DNA from: Parcubacteria group bacterium
Lineage (GTDB): Bacteria > Patescibacteriota > Minisyncoccia > JACPCQ01
Assembly: GCA_016179715.1 (NCBI GenBank)
Contig: JACPCQ010000060.1
Span: 1 to 5,026, forward strand
Reading direction: 5' to 3'
Length of the DNA stretch: 5,026 bases
The translations under genes were made by a program, and so were the position numbers. The notes below the pieces were generated by a model. The model saw only the letters and a list, made by a program, of their open reading frames with translations. It had not been told where the DNA came from and searched no databases. Each line of letters begins with the position of its first letter. Position 1 is the first letter of the stretch. Below are positions 1 to 4,870 of the stretch, piece by piece.

Positions 1-1
1 T

Positions 2-1300
2 ACCGAACACTTTTGGCAAGTGCGCTCTCTGGCGCGCGCCGGAACTATTGCTGACCCGCAATTCGTGCTGTTGCTTTCTGTGCTTGGTGAAAACGAATAT
101 GTCGCAAGTATCGCGCGAATGGGAGATGAAATCTATTTTACTTCAGCGGCGCTTGCGGGGACGAGTATTACCGAAAAACCGACACTGTATCGTTATGACA
201 GTACCCGTCCGGACGCGCAACCGGAACCCGTACACCTTAGACAAGAATTAGTGGATGCGCCGACAGATCTTCGGCGGCTTGATGCCGTACAGAAAGCGTT
301 TCCATTCCGAGACGCGTTGTTACTTGAAGCTGAAGGGAGCGGAGGAGATCGGCCGGTGTATCTCTATGACGGAACACGCGCTGTATTTGCATTTTTTATG
401 CCGGGAGGCATACGTGCGGTGCAACCATTTGGCGGACGCCTCTATCTGCTTGCCGGCGCGAGCACCAAGATTTATGTGTATGACGGCATCACGCTCTCTG
501 TTGCGCGCGAGCAGTTGACGTTTCCCGGTATAGCAGATGGCCAGGATCGGATGGAGGTAAGCAGGTCGGATAGCGGCACGTCCGGAGAAGTAATCGGCTC
601 GCCCACTGCGTTTGCGGCACACAACGGAAAGTTGTTCATCTCGTTCATCGTGGGAGGCGAGACGTGGCTGGTACGAAACGGGAAAAGTGTCGGGCGTATG
701 GAAAATTTCTCCGGCATCGCAACCTATGATGGGGCGTCGTGGGACGTGCCGGCTTCCTACAACTGGAGCGGGCGTCGTCCGCGCTTTATAGAACCAAATA
801 GCGGGCGGGGGATTGGTATAGCAGGACTTGCCTCTGTTGGAGGGACGCTCTATGCGGGCGGGCGGGGGTATGTATTGGACGTCTCAACCGGATTCCAGCC
901 GGTTGAGAAAGCGATGCTCTTTGCCGAGCAGAGCGGTACGTTTATTTCTGCTGACGACCCCGCATTTGATACGCAGGGCCTTGCCATTCGTAAACTCACC
1001 GCGTTCGGCAATATCCTGCTGGTTGCAATGGCGCAGGGAGGCGGTAATGCGCTTTATGTGTACGAACCGGCGGAAAGCCGACTGAACTCGCTGATGGGCA
1101 ATATCGGCCCCGAAATCCTGTTTGCGATAAAGGACGGATCACTCTTTATTCCGATTGCGGATTGGAACGGCGCGTCCGCGGCGCTTGCGCGTTTTGACCT
1201 CTTTGCGCTCTCTGATTGGTCGGACACGGCATCTTTCACGACACCGCGCACGTGCGCTCGCGGACTTTTCCGTATATTTGATTTTTTCAGGGAAATATAA
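2..1300 (+). CDS. Unrecognised large protein with beta-propeller-like repeats (5' end outside window)
   Basis: I do not recognise this protein. The frame is open from base 2 with no stop before TAA at 1298-1300, so the gene very likely begins upstream; the GTG at 20 is the first possible start in view but has no support as the true one. About 432 residues are visible. They contain repeated short beta-strand-like blocks of the type aromatic-x-aromatic-DG or G-x-L-x-hydrophobic: YLYDG near 359-373, VYDG near 476-487, NGKLFISF near 625-648, ATYDG near 720, GGTLYAGG near 840-863, NALYVYEP near 1046-1069 and DGSLFIPI near 1133-1156. Such spacing suits a Kelch- or WD-like beta-propeller, often a surface or binding module, but this is inference. 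The only cysteine lies in the basic, aromatic C-terminal tail (TCARGLFRIFDFFREI). No transmembrane segment is evident. A phage tail-associated protein or an extracellular domain of a larger protein are alternatives. Confidence 0.75.
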   Translation, partial: TEHFWQVRSLARAGTIADPQFVLLLSVLGENEYVASIARMGDEIYFTSAALAGTSITEKPTLYRYDSTRPDAQPEPVHLRQELVDAPTDLRRLDAVQKAFPFRDALLLEAEGSGGDRPVYLYDGTRAVFAFFMPGGIRAVQPFGGRLYLLAGASTKIYVYDGITLSVAREQLTFPGIADGQDRMEVSRSDSGTSGEVIGSPTAFAAHNGKLFISFIVGGETWLVRNGKSVGRMENFSGIATYDGASWDVPASYNWSGRRPRFIEPNSGRGIGIAGLASVGGTLYAGGRGYVLDVSTGFQPVEKAMLFAEQSGTFISADDPAFDTQGLAIRKLTAFGNILLVAMAQGGGNALYVYEPAESRLNSLMGNIGPEILFAIKDGSLFIPIADWNGASAALARFDLFALSDWSDTASFTTPRTCARGLFRIFDFFREI

Positions 1301-1306
1301 TATAAA
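1278..1306 (+). promoter_or_regulatory. Putative sigma70-type promoter of the dsbA-like gene
   Basis: TTGATT (1278-1283) is followed after 17 bases by TATAAA (1301-1306). An overlapping TATAAT at 1296-1301 would leave only a 12-base spacer from the same -35 and fits less well. Transcription would start near 1313, giving a leader of about 47 bases before ATG 1360. The promoter overlaps the last codons and stop of the upstream gene, so the dsbA-like gene can be expressed separately. The leader starts with a tandem AAAGTGC pair (1310-1323) and has no Shine-Dalgarno sequence. Confidence 0.5.
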
Positions 1307-1359
1307 TGTAAAGTGCAAAGTGCAAAAGATATTAAAACCTCTGCTCACCTCATACGTTC

Positions 1360-2052
1360 ATGGAAAATAAACAATCGTATTTGATTCCGTTCTCTATTAT
1401 CGTTGCCGGCGTGCTTATTGCCGGTGCGGTGTGGTACACGAATGGAGGAAGCCGCACGCCCGTTGCCGCAACAGGATCCGCAGGGCAGGAGTCTGCGGCG
1501 GGAAACGCCGTGGAAAGCAGGGCGTTACAGCTGCGCGAAAATGACCGCGTGCTCGGAAATTCTGTCGCGCCCGTGACCGTCGTGGAGTACGGCGACTTTC
1601 AGTGTCCGTTTTGCGGCAGGCTGCATGCGAATATCAATGAGCCGCTTCGCGAGCAATACATTAAAACCGGAAAGGTGAAATTCATCTGGCGCGACTTTGC
1701 GTTTTTGGGAGCCGAATCGCAGTGGGCCTCACAGGCCGCGCACTGCGCGGGTGATCAAGAAAAGTTTTGGGAATACCACGATTATCTCTTTGAACATCAG
1801 AATGGAGAAAATCGCGGGGCGTTTAGCATCGCGAATCTGAAGACGTTTGCCGATGCGTTGGGGATTGAGCGCGTGGCGTTTGACCGTTGTCTGGATGATG
1901 AGGCATATGCAGAGCTGGTTGAAAAAAACACGCAGGAAGGCAGAAGTGTGGGCGTTTCCGGAACCCCGACTACGTTTATCAACGGCAGAAGTGTTGTCGG
2001 CGCGGTATCCTTTGCGGAATTTCAGGGCGTGATAGATGCCGCACTTCAATAG
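1360..2052 (+). CDS. Membrane-anchored DsbA-like thiol:disulfide oxidoreductase (thioredoxin fold)
   Basis: This 230-residue protein looks like a Thioredoxin_4/BdbD-type oxidoreductase that makes or shuffles disulfides in exported proteins. Residues 8-27 form one hydrophobic segment after a short polar N-terminus, a signal anchor or uncleaved signal. A Gly/Ala/Ser-rich linker runs to about residue 60. The thioredoxin-fold domain follows: a beta strand (VTVVEYGDF) leads into the CPFC active site at 82-85, and the cis-proline loop is GTPTTFING with Pro203. C129 (AAHCAGDQEKFWEYHDYLF) and C177 (FDRCLDD) are a second cysteine pair in the inserted helical region, common in this family and possibly a structural or relay disulfide. 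ATG 1360 is chosen because it places the anchor at the N-terminus. No Shine-Dalgarno sequence precedes it. No DsbB, VKOR or DsbD partner is visible. It lies upstream of a thiol-reductase gene, but the reductase should be cytoplasmic, so direct partnership is not implied. Confidence 0.93.
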   Translation: MENKQSYLIPFSIIVAGVLIAGAVWYTNGGSRTPVAATGSAGQESAAGNAVESRALQLRENDRVLGNSVAPVTVVEYGDFQCPFCGRLHANINEPLREQYIKTGKVKFIWRDFAFLGAESQWASQAAHCAGDQEKFWEYHDYLFEHQNGENRGAFSIANLKTFADALGIERVAFDRCLDDEAYAELVEKNTQEGRSVGVSGTPTTFINGRSVVGAVSFAEFQGVIDAALQ

Positions 2053-2076
2053 TAATCCCCATTAAACTTGTGTGGA

Positions 2077-2083
2077 GGGTTGA
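2077..2083 (+). repeat. Left copy of 7-bp target-site duplication
   Basis: GGGTTGA directly abuts the outer end of the left terminal inverted repeat at 2084. The identical heptamer lies at 2305-2311, directly outside the right terminal repeat. Exact adjacency at both ends is the expected product of transposition with a 7-bp staggered cut. The next base is C in both places, so an 8-bp reading (GGGTTGAC) with a slightly shifted element end cannot be excluded. Confidence 0.75.
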
Positions 2084-2097
2084 CCCCGTTAGAAGTT

Positions 2098-2208
2098 CAC
2101 CCCGTACCACATGAAGCCCTTAGTGTAAACACAGGGAGGAATGTGCGTAAAAAATGCGAAGCGAGATGCCCAGAAGCCACGGCTGTAAAGCCGTGGTGTG
2201 GGGTTCAC
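2098..2208 (+). ncRNA. Orphan omega-RNA-like / IS200-IS605 right-end-like structured segment
   Basis: The strongest element is AGAAGCC leading into a perfect 8-bp stem CCACGGCT-GTAA-AGCCGTGG (2177-2196, GNRA-type loop), followed by TGTGGGGTTCAC ending at 2208. A GAAGCC, G+C-rich hairpin, GGTTCAC arrangement is, from memory, typical of right ends of IS200/IS605 elements and the 3' part of TnpB omega-RNA scaffolds. Upstream, CCCT-TA-GTG-TAAA-CAC-AGGG (2117-2136) can form a second hairpin with a TAAA loop, then GGAGGAATGTGCG. TTCAC appears both at 2096-2100 and 2204-2208, bracketing 108 bases. No TnpB frame is present. In TnpB systems the guide follows the scaffold, which here would start near 2209. 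The assignment rests on motif resemblance and foldability only; a generic structured MITE interior is the main alternative. Confidence 0.4.
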
Positions 2209-2223
2209 CGATCGGTTTGTGTG

Positions 2224-2260
2224 TATGATTCTTCATAAGGCAAAGCCGCCTTTGCGGCCT
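2224..2260 (+). other. Tandem hairpins in the right half of the miniature element
   Basis: TATGA-TTCT-TCATA (2224-2237) is a perfect 5-bp stem. Directly after it, 2238-2260 can fold in competing ways: GCCGC-CTTT-GCGGC (2245-2258), GCAAAG-CCGC-CTTTGC (2240-2255), or an outer AGGC/GCCT pairing (2238-2241 with 2257-2260). The following bases (AGGCTATTATTTATC) are AT-rich but contain no run of T, so a classical terminator is not supported. Confidence 0.4.
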
Positions 2261-2304
2261 AGGCTATTATTTATCAAAAGCCAATCTTTAAACTTCTAAC
2301 GGGG

Positions 2305-2311
2305 GGGTTGA
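2305..2311 (+). repeat. Right copy of 7-bp target-site duplication
   Basis: This GGGTTGA copy directly follows the right terminal repeat that ends at 2304, making a run of seven G at 2301-2307. Its last four bases, TTGA, are the first four bases of the arsR -35 hexamer (TTGACT, 2308-2313), so the duplicated sequence is also promoter sequence. Confidence 0.75.
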
Positions 2312-2335
2312 CTATCATAGTTGTTCAACTATGAT
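2308..2335 (+). promoter_or_regulatory. Promoter of the arsR-like gene (near-consensus, leaderless)
   Basis: TTGACT (2308-2313), a 16-base spacer and TATGAT (2330-2335) form a near-consensus sigma70 promoter. A start point about seven bases after the -10 falls at or beside ATG 2342, so the transcript should be leaderless or nearly so. There is no purine-rich ribosome binding site upstream of that ATG, which agrees. Confidence 0.68.
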
Positions 2336-2338
2336 AGT
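2311..2338 (+). promoter_or_regulatory. ArsR/SmtB-type operator, perfect 13-2-13 palindrome
   Basis: ACTATCATAGTTG (2311-2323) and its exact reverse complement CAACTATGATAGT (2326-2338) are separated by TT. An imperfect 12-2-12 palindrome is the known operator style of ArsR/SmtB-family repressors; this one is perfect. It covers half of the -35, the whole spacer and the whole -10, so a dimer bound here would exclude RNA polymerase. The adjacent arsR-like product is the obvious ligand, giving negative autoregulation (inference). Confidence 0.78.
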
Positions 2339-2341
2339 AAT

Positions 2342-2680
2342 ATGATGCAAGCGGCTTTGAGAAAACATCGGCGGGACAGAAACAAAACAGATGCTACTAT
2401 TGCCAGAGTGCAGGAAGTAGCGCGATTTTTTGGCGTTCTTTCCGACCCAACGCGGCTTAAAATCTTCCTGCTGCTCTGCCGGAAAAAGCAATATTGCGTC
2501 GGGGATGTGGCGGAGACGATTGGCGTTTCTATTTCCAATGCGTCTCACCAATTACACAACCTGGAACTTACGGGTCTGCTTGTCCCTCATCGCACCGGAC
2601 GGACAATTTGTTACCGTGCCACCCGAACTCCGGCAGCGCGGATGCTGTATGAGAGCGCGCGAGAGTTGTTACGGGGATGA
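2342..2680 (+). CDS. ArsR/SmtB-family winged-helix transcriptional repressor
   Basis: This 112-residue protein has the usual length and order of the ArsR/SmtB family. A basic N-terminal tail (RKHRRDRNK) is followed by the family signature LSDPTRLKIFLLL (33-45), then QYCVGDVAETIGVSISNASHQLHNLELTGLL (about 50-80), the helix-turn-helix, and a beta-wing (HRTGRTICYRAT). Sensing is unclear. Cys52 lies in CVGD, matching the alpha-3 Cys of SmtB/CadC-type proteins; Cys46 and Cys90 are the only others. The C-terminal helix (AARMLYESARELL) lacks the Asp/His ligands of an SmtB alpha-5 metal site. A thiol-redox or metal-thiolate signal is possible given the neighbouring thiol enzymes, but this is inference. 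ATG 2342 (or 2345) is preferred over TTG 2321, which lies in the operator and upstream of the predicted transcript start. The gene ends 45 bases before the reductase, with no terminator between, so co-transcription is likely. Confidence 0.9.
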   Translation: MMQAALRKHRRDRNKTDATIARVQEVARFFGVLSDPTRLKIFLLLCRKKQYCVGDVAETIGVSISNASHQLHNLELTGLLVPHRTGRTICYRATRTPAARMLYESARELLRG

Positions 2681-2725
2681 TGAGATATTGCGAGGGATTA
2701 CTGACTTTATCTGTTTACATGCTTT

Positions 2726-3646
2726 ATGTATGACCTTGTGATTGTCGGCGGAGGACCTGCGGCAACCGCGGCTGCGGTATATGCCGGAAGGAAAAAATTA
2801 AAAACATTGCTCATTGCCGAATCATTCGGCGGGCAATCCATCGTTTCTGCCGATGTGCAAAACTGGATTGGAGATATGTCCGTATCGGGCGTGGAGCTCG
2901 CAGGACGCTTTGAGAAGCATATTCGCGCGCAGGAGTCCGTGGAGATAAAAAGTCCCGAATCGGCGCGTCAGATCAGCAAAAAAGAAAACGGGTTTAGCGT
3001 AACGACCGATAAAGAAGCATACCAAGCGCGTGCGGTTATCCTTGCCTCGGGAGCGCGGCGGAGAAGGTTAAACATTCCCGGCGAAGCGGAACTTGAGGGC
3101 AAGGGCGTGGCATATTGCTCCACATGCGATGCCCCGCTTTTCGGCGGGAAAAATGTCGCGGTGGTCGGAGGCGGAAACGCAGGACTTGAGGCGGTTGTTG
3201 ACCTCTTGCCGTACGCGACCGAAATTTATCTCCTGGAATTTTCCGGCTCGCTGAAGGGAGACGCGATAACGCAAGAAAAAATTCGCGCAAAGAAAAACGT
3301 GCATATCATTCTCAACGCGAAAGCCGAGCGTATAGAGGGGGACGGCATGTTTGTCAAAACACTTTTTTATACTGATCTTATATCCGGCAAGGAGGAGCCG
3401 CTTGGAGTTGAGGGCGTGTTTGTGGAAATCGGTTCTGTCCCGAACTCCGAGATGGTGCGTGATTTGGTGGAACTCAACAAGCACGGGGAGGTGGTGATTG
3501 ACCATAAAACCGCGGCCACCTCGCGTGAAGGCATCTGGGCGGCTGGCGACGTGACGGACGAGCCGTTCAAGCAAAATAACATTTCTGCGGGAGATGCGGT
3601 GAAGGCCGCGCTTTCCGCATATCAATACCTGCTGGCGCGGGAATAA
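2726..3646 (+). CDS. Thioredoxin reductase-like flavoprotein, AhpF C-terminal type (likely NADH-dependent)
   Basis: This 306-residue FAD-dependent disulfide reductase is full length for a low-molecular-weight TrxB. The FAD-binding Rossmann motif is VGGGPAA (7-13), followed by FGGQ (34-37), the redox pair C131-S-T-C134 followed by DAP, a second dinucleotide motif GGGNAG (148-153) and the FAD-contacting AAGD (272-275). C131 and C134 are the only cysteines. After the NAD(P) motif the usual TrxB HRRxxxR signature for NADPH is replaced by YLLEFSGSLKGD (168-179), closely resembling AhpF (LLEF...MKAD). The downstream ILNAKAE, ISGKEEPLGVEGVFVEIGSVPN and KAALSAYQYL also echo AhpF. The N-terminal double-thioredoxin domain of AhpF is absent, so electrons would pass to a separate thioredoxin- or glutaredoxin-like carrier (inference). 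ATG 2726 sits right before the first beta strand and has no Shine-Dalgarno sequence. It is probably read through from the arsR promoter; no convincing promoter is seen in 2681-2725. Confidence 0.93.
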   Translation: MYDLVIVGGGPAATAAAVYAGRKKLKTLLIAESFGGQSIVSADVQNWIGDMSVSGVELAGRFEKHIRAQESVEIKSPESARQISKKENGFSVTTDKEAYQARAVILASGARRRRLNIPGEAELEGKGVAYCSTCDAPLFGGKNVAVVGGGNAGLEAVVDLLPYATEIYLLEFSGSLKGDAITQEKIRAKKNVHIILNAKAERIEGDGMFVKTLFYTDLISGKEEPLGVEGVFVEIGSVPNSEMVRDLVELNKHGEVVIDHKTAATSREGIWAAGDVTDEPFKQNNISAGDAVKAALSAYQYLLARE

Positions 3647-3654
3647 AGATAAAA

Positions 3655-3685
3655 GGCGGTGTGGTATTCTTCGCACCGCTTTTTT
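3655..3685 (+). terminator. Rho-independent terminator after the reductase gene
   Basis: GCGGTG (3656-3661) pairs with CACCGC (3674-3679) across a 12-base loop and is followed by six T (3680-3685). A-rich sequence before the stem (3651-3654) could pair with the T-run, so it may also work for the minus strand. It starts nine bases after the reductase stop and ends that transcription unit before gap. Confidence 0.85.
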
Positions 3686-3710
3686 GCTACACTGGAGGCG
3701 TTGGTATTAT
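3684..3710 (+). promoter_or_regulatory. Putative gap promoter with extended -10
   Basis: TGGTATTAT (3702-3710) is an extended -10 (TG, one base, TATTAT). A weak -35, TTGCTA (3684-3689), lies 15 bases upstream and overlaps the tail of the preceding terminator; the short spacer is tolerable with an extended -10. The start point would be near 3717, leaving a leader of about 23 bases without a Shine-Dalgarno sequence. TGCTACACT at 3685-3693 is an alternative extended -10 for a longer leader. Confidence 0.45.
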
Positions 3711-3739
3711 GAAATCATGTTTTTGCGTAGCGTTCGCAT

Positions 3740-4738
3740 ATGAAAATAGCTATTAACGGGTTTGGAAGGATTGGGCGGGTGTTTTTTCGCAAAGTGTTCG
3801 GCGAGGGAAATATTGACATTGTTGCGATAAACGACCTGGGTGATATAGAGAATCTTGCGTATTTGTTGCGCCGTGATTCGGTGTACGGCAAATACGACAA
3901 GTCCGTGGAGGTGAAAGGCGGCGAGCTTGTTGTTGACGGACAGAAAATAAAAATTTTTCAGGAGAAAGACCCCGCAAGATTGCCGTGGGGTGAACTTAGC
4001 GTGGACGTGGTGGTAGAGTCCACCGGAGTATTTACCACGCTTGAAAAAGCAAAACCGCATCTGGACGCGGGGGCCAAGCGCGTTGTGATTACCGCTCCCG
4101 CAAAGGATGATGTAACCCCGACATCCACTCCAAATGTGGGGACGGAATTTCTCACTGCTTCCCAAATTACCTCCAACGCATCCTGCACAACCAATGCGAC
4201 GACACCGGTGGTTGCGGTTCTCTTGAACGACCCGGGAATTGAAAAGGCGGTGCTCACAACCGTGCACGGATATACCGCATCACAAAATTTGGTAGACGGG
4301 CCGAGCAAAGATGTCGTGCGCGGACGCGCCGCGGCGGTCAATATCATTCCCTCGCATACCGGAGCCGCGATTGCCACAGAAAAGGCGACACCGGCAATAA
4401 AAGGAAAGTTTGACGGCATTGCGTTGCGCGTGCCGGTCGTGACGGGCTCGGTGATTGATTTTACCTTTATCGCAAAAAGGAGGACGAGTGTGGAAGAAAT
4501 CAACGATATTTTCCGCACGGCGGCCAAAAGCGATATCTGGCAGGGGATTTTATCGGTAAGCGAAACGCCGCTTGTCTCAACCGATATTATCGGAGAACCG
4601 TACGGCTCAATTGTGGATTTATCATTCACGCGCGTGGTGGACGGCAACCTGGTTAAAATTCTTTCGTGGTATGACAACGAGTGGGGGTATGTATCAATGC
4701 TCGCGAAGCATGTGGAGAGTTTAAGAGATTTACTGTGA
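3740..4738 (+). CDS. gap: Glyceraldehyde-3-phosphate dehydrogenase, class I
   Basis: The enzyme oxidises and phosphorylates glyceraldehyde-3-phosphate to 1,3-bisphosphoglycerate with NAD(P), in cytoplasmic glycolysis. At 332 residues it has the normal family length. The N-terminal Rossmann motif is INGFGRIGR (5-13), with the NAD-contacting INDL around Asp32. The catalytic Cys149 lies in SNASCTTNA and His176 in HGYTASQ; NIIPSHTGAA, GIALRVPV and the C-terminal SWYDNEWGY (309-317) are all present. Two departures are visible. The usual SCTTNC motif reads SCTTNA, leaving Cys149 as the only cysteine in the protein. The stretch after APAKDD, normally close to a VGVN motif, reads VTPTSTPNVGTEF. Both may be lineage traits rather than damage, since the frame is intact. 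ATG 3740 gives the canonical MKIAINGFG start; no ribosome binding site precedes it. It is separated from the upstream redox genes by a terminator and probably has its own promoter. Confidence 0.97.
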   Translation: MKIAINGFGRIGRVFFRKVFGEGNIDIVAINDLGDIENLAYLLRRDSVYGKYDKSVEVKGGELVVDGQKIKIFQEKDPARLPWGELSVDVVVESTGVFTTLEKAKPHLDAGAKRVVITAPAKDDVTPTSTPNVGTEFLTASQITSNASCTTNATTPVVAVLLNDPGIEKAVLTTVHGYTASQNLVDGPSKDVVRGRAAAVNIIPSHTGAAIATEKATPAIKGKFDGIALRVPVVTGSVIDFTFIAKRRTSVEEINDIFRTAAKSDIWQGILSVSETPLVSTDIIGEPYGSIVDLSFTRVVDGNLVKILSWYDNEWGYVSMLAKHVESLRDLL

Positions 4739-4757
4739 TACACGCGGCAGACGACGA

Positions 4758-4845
4758 CCCCAGAGCCGTTTTGAACAAACGCCTCTATCTGAAATTTACT
4801 TATTGTTCCCACCGCCAGCCCGATATGTTCAAAACGGCTCTGGGG
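4758..4845. repeat. 20-bp perfect inverted repeat with 48-base spacer between gap and rpiB
   Basis: The left arm CCCCAGAGCCGTTTTGAACA (4758-4777) and the right arm (4826-4845) are exact reverse complements over all 20 bases; pairing stops at both ends. The 48-base spacer has no obvious internal stem and no reading frame of note. There is no T-run after the right arm (ATTTCTGT), so a classical terminator is not clear, though a 20-bp stem in RNA would be very stable. The flanks show no direct repeat, so transposition is not proved. It starts 19 bases after the gap stop and ends 25 bases before the rpiB start. It could protect the gap 3' end, reduce readthrough into rpiB, or be a small repeat element. 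Confidence 0.85.
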
Positions 4846-4870
4846 ATTTCTGTAAAAACCGTGCTATGTT

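Larger units (their letters stand above)
2084..2304 (+). mobile_element. 221-bp MITE-like element with 14-bp perfect terminal inverted repeats
   Basis: The left end CCCCGTTAGAAGTT (2084-2097) is the exact reverse complement of the right end AACTTCTAACGGGG (2291-2304), and the ends are flanked precisely by GGGTTGA on both sides. No transposase reading frame lies inside, so this is a non-autonomous miniature element that would need a transposase elsewhere in the genome. The interior is rich in structure: an RNA-like segment at about 2098-2208, a palindrome ACCGATCGGT (2207-2216), a small hairpin TATGA/TCATA (2224-2237) and a GC-rich hairpin (2238-2260). Target duplications of 7-9 bp occur in several DDE transposase families, and I cannot assign one. 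The element may also end dsbA transcripts or insulate arsR, but there is no T-run to prove it. Removing it and one GGGTTGA rejoins the left flank to the arsR promoter with no gap. Confidence 0.72.

Noticed and set aside
20..22. GTG at 20 as the start of the first gene
   Set aside because: The frame is open back to base 2 with plausible protein sequence and no ribosome binding site is seen, so the gene is better treated as cut by the window edge.
1246..1257. Palindrome GCGCACGTGCGC near the end of the first gene as a terminator
   Set aside because: It is within the coding frame, has no real loop and is not followed directly by a T-run; likely compositional.
1310..1323. Tandem AAAGTGC pair as a repeat array or operator
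   Set aside because: Two 7-base units in AT-rich leader sequence are too little to support a function.
2321..2341. TTG at 2321 as an earlier start for the arsR-like gene
   Set aside because: It lies inside the operator and upstream of the predicted transcription start, and the added residues (MFNYDSN) are not part of the family.
3068..3676. 202-codon open frame on the minus strand opposite the reductase gene
   Set aside because: The plus strand encodes a clear flavoprotein throughout, and this frame runs into the terminator region with no motif of its own.
3958..4812. 284-codon open frame on the minus strand opposite gap
   Set aside because: It is a shadow of the certain gap gene, with no recognisable domains; minus frames are commonly open opposite genes of this composition.
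4758..4845. Inverted repeat as an integron attC site or a proven transposon
   Set aside because: The arms lack the attC core-site motifs, there is no integrase or cassette context, and the flanks show no target duplication.
4862..4870. TGCTATGTT as an extended -10 promoter for rpiB
   Set aside because: The start point would fall about six bases inside the coding sequence, and the rpiB ATG is firmly fixed by the MKIIIGSDHAG motif.
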